A stretch of DNA of 64,000 nucleotides from Prochlorococcus sp. AG-363-C02 (GCA_003278345.1 QCFH01000003.1:1-64000), one strand, 5' to 3'; shown: positions 28,023 to 39,168, counted from the first letter of the stretch. A program made the numbers and translations. Notes: generated from the sequence alone by a model not told the origin.

Positions 28023-28544
28023 ATGGCTCAACTAACTATCAAGGTATCTGCCAAGGCAGAAGCCATGATTGCCCAGCTACAGAAGGAGATCTTCAACCGT
28101 AGACGCAAGAAAATCACTGCACAAGGTGTAGTGGAGTCTCTTGTTGAAAGCGGTGCAAAGTCTCAGTCTGACAAGCGTTATGCGTCTTCTTGGAAAAATC
28201 TAATCAAAGATATTGAGAAGGCAGCCAAACAGTCAGAAGTACATGGTAACAAACCTGCAAGTGTGTCTGCAGAAGAATGGGCAATGCTTCTTGCTCATCG
28301 CACACGTAAAGGGACATCAACGCCTAAGAAAGCAGCAGCAAAAAAGGCTGCTAAGAAGCCAGCGGCTAAAAAAGCTGTAAAAAAAGCAGCTACTAAGAAA
28401 GCAGCGCCCAAAAAGGCTGCTGCTAAGAAAGTAGTAGCTAAACCTGTAGCTAAGAAAGCTGCACCATCAACAGCGGCGAAACCAAGAAAAGCTAGACGCG
28501 CAAAAAGAGCACCTGCTAAGCCTGCAGCTGCAAAGCTAGCTTAA
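28023..28544 (+). CDS. DNA-binding-like protein with histone H1-like Lys/Ala-rich tail
   Basis: MAQLTIKVSAKAEAMIAQLQKEIFNRRRKKITAQGVVESLVESGAK... plus KKAAAKKAAKKPAAKKAVKKA... tail; paralog of 39650-40099. Confidence 0.8.
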   Translation: MAQLTIKVSAKAEAMIAQLQKEIFNRRRKKITAQGVVESLVESGAKSQSDKRYASSWKNLIKDIEKAAKQSEVHGNKPASVSAEEWAMLLAHRTRKGTSTPKKAAAKKAAKKPAAKKAVKKAATKKAAPKKAAAKKVVAKPVAKKAAPSTAAKPRKARRAKRAPAKPAAAKLA

Positions 28545-28627
28545 GTGATTTGTTTGTAGTAATTCATGATTTTCTGAGCATTCTCGTTGCTCAAACAGCT
28601 AACTCTTGAGGTAGCTGGTATGTCAAG

Positions 28628-28668
28628 TAAGGTACAGATGGCAATTATGTCATCTGTGCTTTTTTGTA
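28628..28668 (+). terminator. Terminator after 28023-28544
   Basis: aCAGATGgcaattatgtCATCTGtgcTTTTTTG. Confidence 0.6.
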
Positions 28669-29001
28669 TCTTTTCGGACAGTTCTTTAACTCTTAGTAAT
28701 TTAGACATACTTGTTTCAGAGGTTAGATAAAGTAGTCGCAGTTTGAATTGTATTTCATAAGTGTCTTCAGAGTTAATTGGAAAGCCTTAATTGTATTCTC
28801 AATGATATCGATAACTATCGTTAATAGCATTTTCTAAAGTTAATTAGTTTGGCTATTAACCTATTCCTTACATGCTTTAAATAAGGCTGAGAAAACTTCT
28901 TATTAATGATAATTAAAGTGATCCTAAAGATAAAGACCTTAGGCTTATTTATTTTATTCTTTTTATCTTGAGATGGATTGGGATAGCAGGATGTTACCTT
29001 G

Positions 29002-30720
29002 TTAAGATGAACAACTGTAGTGTGATAAGCCACCAGTGTTAAAGAATTTATTGGGCTTTAAGCGGTCGTACTTCTTTTCTATCTCGAACGACTGCTCGTC
29101 GTAGGGATTACTAAACACAGTCTGTATCTCTTTTATTAGGCTGTAATCACCTTCCGCAGCCTTCTTATAAGCGGGTGCTATGAGCCATTCACGCCAGGTG
29201 TACTTGGGGTTGACTCTTTTCATCCCTGCGGATATTGCTCTGATGTCATCATGTCTCTTAATAAGATACAGCCACCGTTGCAACCAGCTACCCCACTGTG
29301 CATCAACTTCCTCTGAACTGGATAAGTAGAAGCTTCCTTTCAAAAATGTTATTTGCTCTGGAATGTAAGACAACTTTCGGAAAAAGATTGTGTAGTCCAA
29401 TTTGGAGAGAACCATTAGCTGCAGGAGTTCTTTTACTAGAGTTGAGTCATAAGTTTTTAGGCCTAGTTTTTTTGTCCACATGGCCTCGATTTCTCGATTC
29501 ATTTCTACAGCAAAGCCGTCTCGGATCTTGTCTAACCTTGCAAGAGCCTTGGAATTGTCTTTAAGCAGAGGTCGTATGGAAGCCCAGAACATCTGGTAAT
29601 TTGCTTCGGCAGCAACCGGTTGGTTAAAAAATGAGAAATGCTCACCTCCTCCTGTCCAGGGTTGAAAGCTTGGCTCGAACAATTCGCAGAAACCGAATGG
29701 TCCATAGTCAAGGGTGAAGCCACCAGCGGCACAATTGTCACTGTTGAAATTGCCTTGGCAGTAGCCAACACGCATCCAATTAGCTACGAGTGATATAAGA
29801 CGTCCACGAAATAAATGGGCTAGCTCAACAACTTGATAGTCGAAGGAAAGACTAGGATCAATCAGATTTTGGTAGTTTCTCTTTATAAGGTGCTTTACTA
29901 TCATTTGCAGCTCGCTCATGGCGTTCTGATGTGTATTGTTGCGTGCGCGTCTAGCAAAGAGTTCAAGCTGCCCAACACGAAGGAAGGAAGGTGCTACGCG
30001 TGTTGTGATGGCTGTTGGGTTTTCCACCAAGATGTCGGGATCTATTGACCTAGAGCCTTCTTCATACCAAGGCCTGCGCACTTTTTCGGATTGAGACACA
30101 TAGAGTGTCAGAGAGCGAGAAGTCGGAATCCCAAGAGCATGCATGTACTCCTGCGCGAGAAATTCGCGTACGCTTGATCGGAGCACGGCACGCCCATCGG
30201 CACCACGGCAGTATGGTGTTGGACCTCCACCTTTCAGTTGCATTTCCAAGCGATTGCCGTTAAATACCCCTTCGAACACAGAAATTGCTCGGCCATCGCC
30301 GTAACCATTGCCAGTTCCAAAGGGACATTGCTGTGTATATTCAGTGCCATAAATTGATAGGGCATAGCCGGTAGCCCAACCAACAGGTCGCATTGGTTTT
30401 TTCGCAACGGTGATGTCACCTGAAAAGAGACGGCGGAATTGTTCGTTGAGGGCGAGGTTATTGTTCAACCCCAGTTCGTTGAATAATATTTTGCTGTGAG
30501 AGATGTATTCAGGATCTGGAATTGCAGTAGGACGGACTGGTACGTAATGACCTGAAAAAACTTCTCGAGGGCTGTGATCGTGACCATCTACAGTTGCCTC
30601 GGGATCAGGTTGGAGTGAGTTCAAAAGTGAATAATCAGCTCGCTGTGAAAATTCAGCGAACGTTTTTGTTATTTGCGATTTGAACGAATTCGAGTTGGCT
30701 GGCATGGGACCGATCGTCAA
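29002..30720 (-). CDS. selO: SelO/YdiU (UPF0061) family protein adenylyltransferase
   Basis: [91 protein letters not shown]. Confidence 0.93.
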   Translation of the reverse strand: MTIGPMPANSNSFKSQITKTFAEFSQRADYSLLNSLQPDPEATVDGHDHSPREVFSGHYVPVRPTAIPDPEYISHSKILFNELGLNNNLALNEQFRRLFSGDITVAKKPMRPVGWATGYALSIYGTEYTQQCPFGTGNGYGDGRAISVFEGVFNGNRLEMQLKGGGPTPYCRGADGRAVLRSSVREFLAQEYMHALGIPTSRSLTLYVSQSEKVRRPWYEEGSRSIDPDILVENPTAITTRVAPSFLRVGQLELFARRARNNTHQNAMSELQMIVKHLIKRNYQNLIDPSLSFDYQVVELAHLFRGRLISLVANWMRVGYCQGNFNSDNCAAGGFTLDYGPFGFCELFEPSFQPWTGGGEHFSFFNQPVAAEANYQMFWASIRPLLKDNSKALARLDKIRDGFAVEMNREIEAMWTKKLGLKTYDSTLVKELLQLMVLSKLDYTIFFRKLSYIPEQITFLKGSFYLSSSEEVDAQWGSWLQRWLYLIKRHDDIRAISAGMKRVNPKYTWREWLIAPAYKKAAEGDYSLIKEIQTVFSNPYDEQSFEIEKKYDRLKPNKFFNTGGLSHYSCSS

Positions 30721-30986
30721 TTTTATCTAGGTTTTTGGGTCGCTTGGGTATTGCCCTGTAAGGAAGCTTATCCAAAATTGTCCAGAGCTTATCTTGAATT
30801 TTTTTCTTTCCCTTTATAGCTTTTAGTTAGCTTTATCTAGATTATTAGTCTGACTAACCTGCTCTAGAGGAAAAGAAAGTACGAGTAAGGAAAATTTTGA
30901 AAGTCGGTACTTTGGCTAAGGCATCTATTTTTTTCATATATTAAAGTTCGTGTGTATTGATTTTAGTCGAGGACTTTAACCTCTAA

Positions 30987-31328
30987 TCAACTATTAACCA
31001 TTTTAAAACCTGATCCACATACACTTGCTTGAGCACCTTTTGGAGTGCTAATCAAAAATCCACCACCACTCAAATCACCAAAATAATCAAGTCTTAAGCC
31101 TTTCAATAAAATAATTTGCTCTGATTGGGCAAATAAAGTTATTCCATCAGTTCTTGCAATAGGAACTCCATTATGACGACCAGCCCTTAATCGAATATAT
31201 AACCAGCCTTCTTCAAAACTATCTGCTAATAAATCAATATGCATTTCACCAGGAGTACCACCAAATGAAGATTGCCTTGTTAACTCAGCAGTAGCAGATT
31301 TGGAAATAGAAAAGTTGCATTCCATCAT
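30987..31328 (-). CDS. HesB/IscA-like protein
   Basis: IRLRAGRHNGVPIARTDGITLFAQSEQIILLKGLRLDYFGDLSGGGFLISTPKGAQASVCGSGF. Confidence 0.8.
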   Translation of the reverse strand: MMECNFSISKSATAELTRQSSFGGTPGEMHIDLLADSFEEGWLYIRLRAGRHNGVPIARTDGITLFAQSEQIILLKGLRLDYFGDLSGGGFLISTPKGAQASVCGSGFKMVNS

Positions 31329-31559
31329 TCAGTTTTTCTTTTTGGGTTTAAGTTTAGATTAATCAACTTGTTTTGGGAGTAATTAAGTTGCACTTTCGAA
31401 GTTAGTTGCTGAGAGTTGGATCTCAACTATTTAGTAAAAATTTAATGATGATATTTTTCTGTATTAATAACCTAACTCGTTCTAGATAGGCCTAAGGATA
31501 AGAACTGCTTCTTAAGCTTTTTTAACTTTGCGTTTATAAATGAACCTTTATGATTTTCA

Positions 31560-31703
31560 TTAACTGGCAATTGGTTCTTTCATGATCGAAGCATCCAATT
31601 TCCTTTTGCAGTCAATGCATAAAGTCATTCCCTTCCTGGACCAGTAGGAACTCATTGTGTCTTTGCTACACAGTTGGCAGTGAATTTTTTTGACCTTGTG
31701 CAT
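31560..31703 (-). CDS. Small zinc-ribbon-like protein (47 aa)
   Basis: MHKVKKIHCQLCSKDTMSSYWSRKGMTLCIDCKRKLDASIMKEPIAS*. Confidence 0.6.
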   Translation of the reverse strand: MHKVKKIHCQLCSKDTMSSYWSRKGMTLCIDCKRKLDASIMKEPIAS

Positions 31704-31706
31704 TGC

Positions 31707-31871
31707 TCAAAGCCAGTTTTTTTTAGCTTCCTCAGCAAACTTCATACTGATCTTCAAAGCTTCAGCACTGTTATATCTGAGTTCAACGGAAGAATATTTC
31801 TTCTGAGTTTTTTCTTTTGTAGCGTTTGCCACTTCTTGCACCTGTTTTAATAAATAAGCGTTTGTAATCAT
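31707..31871 (-). CDS. Small protein (54 aa), upstream partner of 31560-31703
   Basis: MITNAYLLKQVQEVANATKEKTQKKYSSVELRYNSAEALKISMKFAEEAKKNWL*. Confidence 0.55.
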   Translation of the reverse strand: MITNAYLLKQVQEVANATKEKTQKKYSSVELRYNSAEALKISMKFAEEAKKNWL

Positions 31872-32159
31872 TTCACAACAACTACCCGTTTGAGTGGAAT
31901 TAAGCCTTAAGTAATTATTAAAAAATTTCTGTCTGATGGTTTTGGATAAAAAGATTTTTTATTTTTGGAAGATTGTATAACTGTAAAAACTAAAGAATCT
32001 GGCTGGAGTATGGAAGAAAGATGTTATTGATTCTCTATAAGAAAACTTAGATCAATGGGCTACTTTGAAGTTCCTTTCTTTAACTATTTGGACTTGTATG
32101 AGCTACTCGTTATGAAAAAAATTAGATAACTCCTAAACCTGCCAGCTCGTTGATTTTTT

Positions 32160-32360
32160 TCATGCGGCAAGATCTCCTCTGAGGCCTCTATCTCGACTTC
32201 CTTTAAACCATTTATGGTTTGAGGGTAGAATATTATCTTGATGCAGGTGAACCGTCTCTAAATAAGACTCTTTGCTATTTGCTTCTGCATCAAGAATTGC
32301 TTTGTATACTTTCATCGAAAGAAGATTCTCTGATGATTTAGAAGACATAGTCCTAGACAT
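32160..32360 (-). CDS. Small hypothetical protein
   Basis: ORF 66 aa. Confidence 0.45.
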   Translation of the reverse strand: MSRTMSSKSSENLLSMKVYKAILDAEANSKESYLETVHLHQDNILPSNHKWFKGSRDRGLRGDLAA

Positions 32361-32920
32361 TTTTATAGATGATGACTCAAGAATTTCAAGGTGGTGTTCA
32401 TCTTGAACTTTTCAGGTCGAATGTTAGGAAGATCAGATTTCTTTAGGAAGTATCTTTATTCCAAAGATTTATTCATAGTGCCAGTAAAAAAGAATCAATT
32501 GCTCCAATAAACAATACAAAAGCTATTACGTTTGGCATTATTTCTCCAATAGTAAGAGCTTCTTTAACGTATAGAGAAAATCATCGCAATAAATATCATT
32601 GCCAAACTTTCGGAAATGTTCATTTATCCAGATAGTTTTGAGAAGAAAAAAAACCAAGATAAGACACTAATATTTAAAGCAACTGTTAAAGAGATTGCAA
32701 TAAATTTGAAAGTGCTGCCAACCTCCTCAGTTTCTGGATTTAGTTTGACTCTAGCCATATATTAAAAATGCCATAAAAATAAAATTGATAAAAGTCCAAT
32801 TAATAGTTTTTGTTCTTTCACTCTAATTTATCTGCTCATTAACTCTCAAATTAATTGGCTTTCATCCAAAGATATTTTAAGAGATGCTCCATTTAATTAG
32901 AAATTTATCATAATGGGACA

Positions 32921-33049
32921 ATGCAATCTTTAAAAAACACTCTTATAACAGTTTCAATTTGCCTAGGTATTGGCTGGTTGATTTCTAAAGTATTTTTGTT
33001 TGTCCTAATTCATATAGGGGCTAACAATGCGGTTCAATGGGCACCTTGA
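32921..33049 (+). CDS. Small membrane protein (42 aa), stop abuts 33050 ATG
   Basis: MQSLKNTLITVSICLGIGWLISKVFLFVLIHIGANNAVQWAP*. Confidence 0.55.
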   Translation: MQSLKNTLITVSICLGIGWLISKVFLFVLIHIGANNAVQWAP

Positions 33050-33271
33050 ATGTCATTAAGACATGAACTATTTCATAGAACCATTTTGGCAATTCTTATA
33101 GATATACAAGAGTCAGGCTATGAACCACCAACCCTTGAGAATCTAGAAACTTTTCAGAAAGAATTAATTCAGGAGCTTGAAGCAGGAATATTACCAATCA
33201 TTGATCAAATCTGTTATCAAATTTCTTCAGTCAATAGGAATGAAGAAGAATCTAATTTTCCCAAGTGCTAA
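33050..33271 (+). CDS. Small protein, paralog of 7057-7278
   Basis: MSLRHELFHRTILAILIDIQESGYEPPTLENLETFQKELIQELEAGILPIIDQ.... Confidence 0.75.
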   Translation: MSLRHELFHRTILAILIDIQESGYEPPTLENLETFQKELIQELEAGILPIIDQICYQISSVNRNEEESNFPKC

Positions 33272-33953
33272 ATTTGTCTTTAAATACAATATTAGCGGTG
33301 TGAGAATCGGGATTTAGGCTTTTGATGGAAGTACTCTCCTACTATTAGCTTCTAATAATGGGCTAAATCTATTTTTATAGGCGAGTTTAAAAATTTAGTT
33401 ACTTGGTTATATAAAAGATGATTGGCATAATTAAGAGATGCAGAGATTATTGCTTTTTTTTCTAAATGCTTACCAAAGAGCTATTTCTTTAGGAGATTTC
33501 TATGAAGAGCCTTTAGGCGATGATTTTGTCTATCCAGACTGGTAATTATCTTATTCTTCATAGCTTGCCACCTATCATGCTCTCTCAATATGAAGAGCTT
33601 CTCATTCCATTCAAAAGTCTAAAAGGGTAATGAAATAGGATGGTTATAAAAGTGTGAAAGAATCTTTTCGGCTAGTAGGGTTATTTGCTATGAAGATAGT
33701 TTACATACAAATATCAGAAAAAATTTACTGTGCATGCTCCAACTAATTCATATATATTATTTATCAACTCATAGTGCTTGGAATTTTTTATTCATTAGAG
33801 AATTATGAGTTAGGTGTTGAAAAAAAAACTTTAGCGATGTTTTTAAGCCAATAAAGCATTTTTATTGTCTATGAACTTAGATAAACCAATAAAAAGCTTC
33901 TTATTAAAGATCGATCTATTGATGTCAGAAAACCAATTCTAAAAATTCATCAT

Positions 33954-34592
33954 ATGTGCGGAAGATTTGAGTTGATGAGTGAATTTGAGGAACTGCCACC
34001 TCAATTAAAGGAAAATCTGCCAAAAGGTTTCGCAGAGAAGTACGCACAGCAAGAGTTAATTAGACCGACAGACCCTGTTCTGGTTCTAAAAAACGAAGGG
34101 AAAACAACTACTTCCATAATGCTATGGGGATTTATATCTGAATGGTCTAAGGATCCTTTTAATAAAGAAAGATCAAATCCATTTAATGCAAGGGCTGAAA
34201 CTGTTGCAGAGAAAAAATTATTTCGAGCAAGTTGGAGACATAAAAGATGTCTACTTCCTGCCAGTGGATTTTTTGAAGCTGGTCATCGTATTAGTAGAAA
34301 AGATAGTCAACCATTTTGGTTGGGAGGAATATGGAATAGATGGATGTCAACAGATGGTAGCGAGTTGGAAAGTTGTTGCGTTCTAACTACTGAAGCAAAT
34401 GAACTAATAAAATCAGTACATAATCGAATGCCAGTTGTGATTCCTAAAGGATTAGAAGAAGAGTGGATAGCTTCAGTCAAGAACGCAACAGATTTGAGAG
34501 CACTAGAACCGATGTTGGGTGTCTGGAGTTCAGATGAATGGAAAGTAGAGCTGATTAATAAACCACTAACCTCTCAAATGAGTTTGTTCTAA
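33954..34592 (+). CDS. SRAP domain (HMCES/YedK-like) protein
   Basis: MCGRFEL...RPTDPVLVL...WGFISEW...NARAETVAEKKLFRASWRHKRCLLPASGFFEAG...SVHNRMPVVIP. Confidence 0.93.
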   Translation: MCGRFELMSEFEELPPQLKENLPKGFAEKYAQQELIRPTDPVLVLKNEGKTTTSIMLWGFISEWSKDPFNKERSNPFNARAETVAEKKLFRASWRHKRCLLPASGFFEAGHRISRKDSQPFWLGGIWNRWMSTDGSELESCCVLTTEANELIKSVHNRMPVVIPKGLEEEWIASVKNATDLRALEPMLGVWSSDEWKVELINKPLTSQMSLF

Positions 34593-34739
34593 TAGGGAGA
34601 CATCTTGCATTTGATTAAGTGTGTATGAGTAAAAGAAATTTATATCTTCTTTTAAAGTTTATTCAATATGAGGCCACTAAGGTTTTAATTGTTTTTACTA
34701 TGAAAATGAATTGAAAAAGCTCTTTACTAAGAATTAAGG

Positions 34740-34965
34740 AAGAGAACCTCCCACTCGTGAAGAATGGGAAGGTTTATATAGTAAGGATTTCAAATTTACT
34801 GATCTTACTCAAAAGAAGATTGAAATAGATGCATATTTCACGACTCAGGATTCATTGATAAAGAGGTGTGATGATGTCTATTTAGAGACCCATGCAACTG
34901 CAATAAATAAAGATGTGACCTTCATTGAGTGGACGATGTGGCCAAAGATCAAAGCTTGGAATTAA
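34740..34965 (+). pseudogene. SnoaL-like fragment
   Basis: REPPTREEWEGLYSKDFKFTDLTQKKIEIDAYFTTQDSLIKRCDDVYLETHATAINKDVTFIEWTMWPKIKAWN* with no clear start. Confidence 0.4.
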
Positions 34966-35681
34966 TTTTTCCAGGTAAAACAAGACTATCTTTTAATTAC
35001 AAAGGAATGTTAGTAGTATATTGAGATTATTTTGATTTTTGCTCAGGCACTTTAGCTCTATACCATTGATGTAATTTTTTTAGGTGGTTGTATAAAGAGG
35101 CTTGTTGATTAAATAAGTTGTCTTCACTAAGAATGCATAGTCATTATTTTTTCTTTATAAAAAGACAGAAATATTATTCAAGATGCTAGAGAAGTCCTCT
35201 GTCTAGGTGGAGTGAGATACATTCCCCAAATAAGCGCCTATATAAAGAACGTATTTATGTTCTTATCCATCTTTTCCCCTCAGGCCTTTTCCAAAGCAAT
35301 GAATATATTGATTCAATAGCTTTCTGATTTTTTGGAAGATTACAAGCAGGATAAGATGATTTGTGCTTCATTTGTTATTTCTCTTGGGCTTATTTTATAT
35401 CTAGAAAAAAAACTTTATTTTGACATGAGTGAAAAAGCGAGAGTATTAGCACCTATAAAACGATAATAAGTATGAATGGACAGAAGTATTCGGTTACTCT
35501 CTTAGACAATAAGAGCTTTTTTAACATTACAGAAAGTAAGATTCTTCCTAAGATGAGGGTGTAAAAAAAAAATCAAGGCCCCTCAAAGTGGTTGTCATAC
35601 TTATTGCTATTAAAAGTTGACTTTGGAAAACCTTAAAAAAATTCAAGTTAAGATTTCTATTTATAGAAGTTCTTCATTTAT

Positions 35682-35810
35682 TTAATAGTGAGGAGGTTTT
35701 GAGTCCTCAAGGGGGAAATAGGGTTCACTTTCTTCATCAGGATTGTTTTCCTTCGAGTATTCCTCTGAAGGAAATAATGAGTCTTTATCAAGCTTTTTTT
35801 TCTCAATCAT
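35682..35810 (-). CDS. Small acidic protein (42 aa)
   Basis: MIEKKKLDKDSLFPSEEYSKENNPDEESEPYFPLEDSKPPHY*; ATGA overlap with the upstream micro-ORF. Confidence 0.5.
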   Translation of the reverse strand: MIEKKKLDKDSLFPSEEYSKENNPDEESEPYFPLEDSKPPHY

Positions 35811-35923
35811 AATATTATTGAAGTGATTAAAAATATTACTACCCCAAGTAATGTAAAGAGGACTATGCCTGCAAGCAAAAAGAAAAAATATTTCTGAATA
35901 TTCGCCGCAAAGTCATTTTCCAT
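35807..35923 (-). CDS. Small membrane protein (38 aa)
   Basis: MENDFAANIQKYFFFLLAGIVLFTLLGVVIFLITSIIL*. Confidence 0.55.
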   Translation of the reverse strand: MENDFAANIQKYFFFLLAGIVLFTLLGVVIFLITSIIL

Positions 35924-36113
35924 AAACACATGATGACGCTTTTACGGCAAAATTTGCATTTGCGTAATTTATCTTCTCCTTGTTGTTTGTAATTGTCTAT
36001 TTATTAATCTCCAACAATTCATCATTAATAGCTGCTTGTTATTAAAAAATCAATTTAAAAATTTGTTTAATTACCAAAAATATTGTTTCTTATTGAATTA
36101 CAGGCGTGTCGCT

Positions 36114-36284
36114 TTATTCATTAAGCAGTCTTTCTAGGCGCTTCTTTTGCTCAAGTAATGGGTCTTTATCCATATCGATTGCTTTTTCAGGTTGCCGTTT
36201 TCTGATTACCATTTTCATCCACCAAAATTGAAGAACTAAAAAAATAGCACCAAGAAACACTAAGTCAATCGTACCTTGTTTCAT
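36114..36284 (-). CDS. Small membrane protein (56 aa)
   Basis: MKQGTIDLVFLGAIFLVLQFWWMKMVIRKRQPEKAIDMDKDPLLEQKKRLERLLNE*. Confidence 0.6.
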   Translation of the reverse strand: MKQGTIDLVFLGAIFLVLQFWWMKMVIRKRQPEKAIDMDKDPLLEQKKRLERLLNE

Positions 36285-36667
36285 TTATTAGGGCTCTATT
36301 TTTAGTATTGGTAGCTTAGGTGCATAAAACGCAAAGATTAATGATTGAAATAACCCTCTATATCATCCTTTGAGTTTTTCGAGAGCTTATTGGAAGGATT
36401 CTTGGAGATTTAAAGTCAAGATTGGTGCTTGTAAAAAAAATCCAAGAGCTAATTTCGCAAGATTGTATTGGAGTACGAAGTCTTCGACTGGAATCCTTTT
36501 GCTTAGAGTAAGGTTCTCAGAAATTAGAACTTTTATTTACTTCCAAGCGCGTAAAGAATCTTAGTAAATTATCTCCTTAGGAGGCGATAAGAGACTGAGA
36601 AACATTTGCGCCACTAGATAGGAGATCCCTACTTTGTGACTTTAGTGCTTGGGTGCATAATAGGAAA

Positions 36668-36808
36668 ATGATCCCAGAAATTTTTCAGTCACCTGAACCA
36701 GCAAGACAGTTCTCAGCTTGGGGAATTGTGATTGGGATGCTCGTCCTTTTTTTGGGAATGAACATGAGGGTGGAGGTTAAGATTCAGAAAGAAGAAGATG
36801 AAAAATAA
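36668..36808 (+). CDS. Small membrane protein (46 aa)
   Basis: MIPEIFQSPEPARQFSAWGIVIGMLVLFLGMNMRVEVKIQKEEDEK*. Confidence 0.6.
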   Translation: MIPEIFQSPEPARQFSAWGIVIGMLVLFLGMNMRVEVKIQKEEDEK

Positions 36809-37008
36809 TTATTTATTATTGGGATTATGAGCTCTTTTAATAGCCTTTGGTTTCCAATACTTAAAGAAATTGGTTTTTTTGGCTTGACAATAGACATAGC
36901 TTTTAATAGTTAAAATACAACTTTTTATATTCCAATTTTCAATTGCTTTTTTTATAAGTTGGATTTTTGCGATAATTTCTAATGAAAAAAATAGTACTTT
37001 TATAAAAA

Positions 37009-37224
37009 ATGTCTAAAAACTGGAAGCCTAGTTTTGCGCAAGAGAATGGAATTATTAGTAGAACTGTTGATTTCATTTCTGAGGAGGCTGAAGACTTGAG
37101 ACAAGAGCTGAATTGCCCGCCTGGTTACATTGCTGCACTATTGAGAGCTATTGCAGATAAATTCGAGGATGATTTAAGAAAAAACCAATATTTAAAAGAA
37201 CCTAAGTTGGATTTCTACGCATAA
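37009..37224 (+). CDS. Small protein of the PPxxIAxxLRxxADxFE family
   Basis: ORF 71 aa, related to 6842-7054. Confidence 0.7.
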   Translation: MSKNWKPSFAQENGIISRTVDFISEEAEDLRQELNCPPGYIAALLRAIADKFEDDLRKNQYLKEPKLDFYA

Positions 37225-37735
37225 GGAAAATAATAGAAGTAAATTCTTCAACAAAATTTCAGGTATATAAGCAAGCAAATATTATTTAAATAAAGAGTAG
37301 TGTTAAAAATATATAAATTAATCTAAGCTTTATGAAAGCCACATTCCACCGTTTTTGGTTAGTTCTAGAAAACGCTTATTTTGTTTTGATTGTTTATCAA
37401 TAAGTTCTTCAGATTTATTAAATGCATCAGGCCATAGCATTGAAAGCCATGATCTTGTTATGGCTCTAGCGTATGTAACCATGAAACTAAGCAGAGCTAT
37501 TTTGCTGGTAACTATTTAGTCACCACTCTTTTTATAGCTTTTAATTTGCTTTTTTTTGCATATGTTATGAGATGGACATTAGCTTGTAAGACTGACGAGG
37601 TGTAGGCGATAAACACAAATATTCCCATATATTTTTCTTTGGGTTAAACAAGAATTATTTTTCTTCTTTAAAGATAGATAACGCATTGAGGTTATAGGTT
37701 ACTTGTTTATTCAGAATTTCTTGATTTAATAGAAA

Positions 37736-37930
37736 GTGTTTATTAAAGATCAAATGTCAACCATTAGAGAAAGAATCAATGCACATCTTCCAATCGTATT
37801 GCAATTGTTAAGCACAGCTTCATTGGTGGTTATTGCCTTGTCAGCATTATGCGGTTCTCAGTCATTAAAGGAATTAGCCGGTTCTCATGAAGGAGGTATG
37901 GTCGAAATTCATAAAGCACATAATCATTAA
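37736..37930 (+). CDS. Small membrane protein (start may be MSTIRERI)
   Basis: MSTIRERINAHLPIVLQLLSTASLVVIALSALCGSQSLKELAGSHEGG.... Confidence 0.65.
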   Translation: MFIKDQMSTIRERINAHLPIVLQLLSTASLVVIALSALCGSQSLKELAGSHEGGMVEIHKAHNH

Positions 37931-37982
37931 TTTTTTAATAAAAAGTTTCCAGTTAATTCCCTTAAGGAATTAATTGACAATC

Positions 37983-38042
37983 GTTTTAAAGATTAGAGCC
38001 AAGGTTGAATTTTCTGATAGGAAAGGCTCTAATCTTTAAAAC
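37983..38042. terminator. 18-bp perfect inverted repeat (likely terminator-like hairpin)
   Basis: GTTTTAAAGATTAGAGCC ... GGCTCTAATCTTTAAAAC, 24-nt loop. Confidence 0.6.
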
Positions 38043-38133
38043 CTGAATTGTTGATTATTTTTACTTGAAATGTAGTTGGTCAAATTTTGATTTTATGCCT
38101 TCTGCTTTTTAAAGTTAAAAAAATGTGCAAATT

Positions 38134-38250
38134 TTAAATCATTAGCGAGTGTGGATCTATAAAACCTCCAATTACTCCAATCATCATTGCGAAAGCTACA
38201 AGAACAATTAGAGCAATAGGCCAAATAAATTTTAATTGCAATGGATCCAT
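38134..38250 (-). CDS. Small membrane protein (38 aa)
   Basis: MDPLQLKFIWPIALIVLVAFAMMIGVIGGFIDPHSLMI*. Confidence 0.55.
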   Translation of the reverse strand: MDPLQLKFIWPIALIVLVAFAMMIGVIGGFIDPHSLMI

Positions 38251-38474
38251 AATGAGCTAACTAACAAAATATATTTGTTCATTATGACTTAATTGATGTT
38301 TTTCCACTTCCTTTAAGAAGTTTTGATGAGATAGCTATTTTATAAAGGTTTTTGTTTTCTTCTATCCAAAAAGGTTGCTACTGGGATTGGGAATTTTTAT
38401 GACCGAAAAAATAAGTAAATTTTCTATTTTCATTATTCATTTATTAGGCTATTACTAGAAGTAGTGGAATTCCT

Positions 38475-38591
38475 ATGTCACTAGCCTATTTGATAATCCC
38501 CATATTAGGGGTATTGCTTTGTCCTTTTACTCTTATTTTCTTTTGGGAAACTTGGAATGAGATGAAATTGAAGAGAATCGCGCGTATTTAA
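38475..38591 (+). CDS. Small membrane protein (38 aa)
   Basis: MSLAYLIIPILGVLLCPFTLIFFWETWNEMKLKRIARI*. Confidence 0.5.
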   Translation: MSLAYLIIPILGVLLCPFTLIFFWETWNEMKLKRIARI

Positions 38592-38976
38592 TTTCTATAG
38601 AACTAAGCATGGTCCTTGTTTAGATAACATTAATCAAGAAACATGCCATATACAGAAATCTCCTTCCTAGTTTTAGAAGATGGAAATTGCTCGTAATATA
38701 GGTATAGCCCACCTGTAAAAAGCAAGAGAAAAAATATTCCAACAATTACAGATTTCTTTCTTAGCACAAGATCTTGCTCCAATAGTACTTATTAGACCTA
38801 TTAAGTCTCTAATTTTCGATCATTAACAAGAAAAGTTGAAATAATGATTAGCGCAGCAGGCTGCTTAAAGATTATCAGTTGATAGCCATAAGAAAGAAAT
38901 ATCCTTCAAGGCTGGAGGATATTCGTGATTAGTTGACATTTCATAAAAAATCCACTTATTAATCAACCTGCTGTGA

Positions 38977-39168
38977 TCATGCTGCACGACTTCTGTTGAT
39001 CCTCATGTTGTCATTATTAAGTGGAGGATAAGTAAATTCATCTCTATACAGCTTCTTCTTAATTTGACGTGCTCTTTTAAAGAGCCCCATGGCTTCTTTT
39101 CTCCCAACTGCTTTATTGGCTTCAAGCATGATTCTTTCATACTCTTTATTTAATTGTGCTTTAGTCAT
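38977..39168 (-). CDS. Small basic protein, paralog of 26942-27097
   Basis: MTKAQLNKEYERIMLEANKAVGRKEAMGLFKRARQIKKKLYRDEF.... Confidence 0.7.
   Translation of the reverse strand: MTKAQLNKEYERIMLEANKAVGRKEAMGLFKRARQIKKKLYRDEFTYPPLNNDNMRINRSRAA

Noticed and set aside
28320-28540. Lys/Ala repeat in 28023-28544 as a DNA tandem repeat array
   Set aside because: Low-complexity protein tail encoded by related codons, not a nucleotide satellite; reported as part of the CDS.
29298-30419. Track ORFs inside selO (29298-29564, 29532-29771, 29833-30048, 30234-30419)
   Set aside because: Antisense or out-of-frame shadows of the selO coding sequence.
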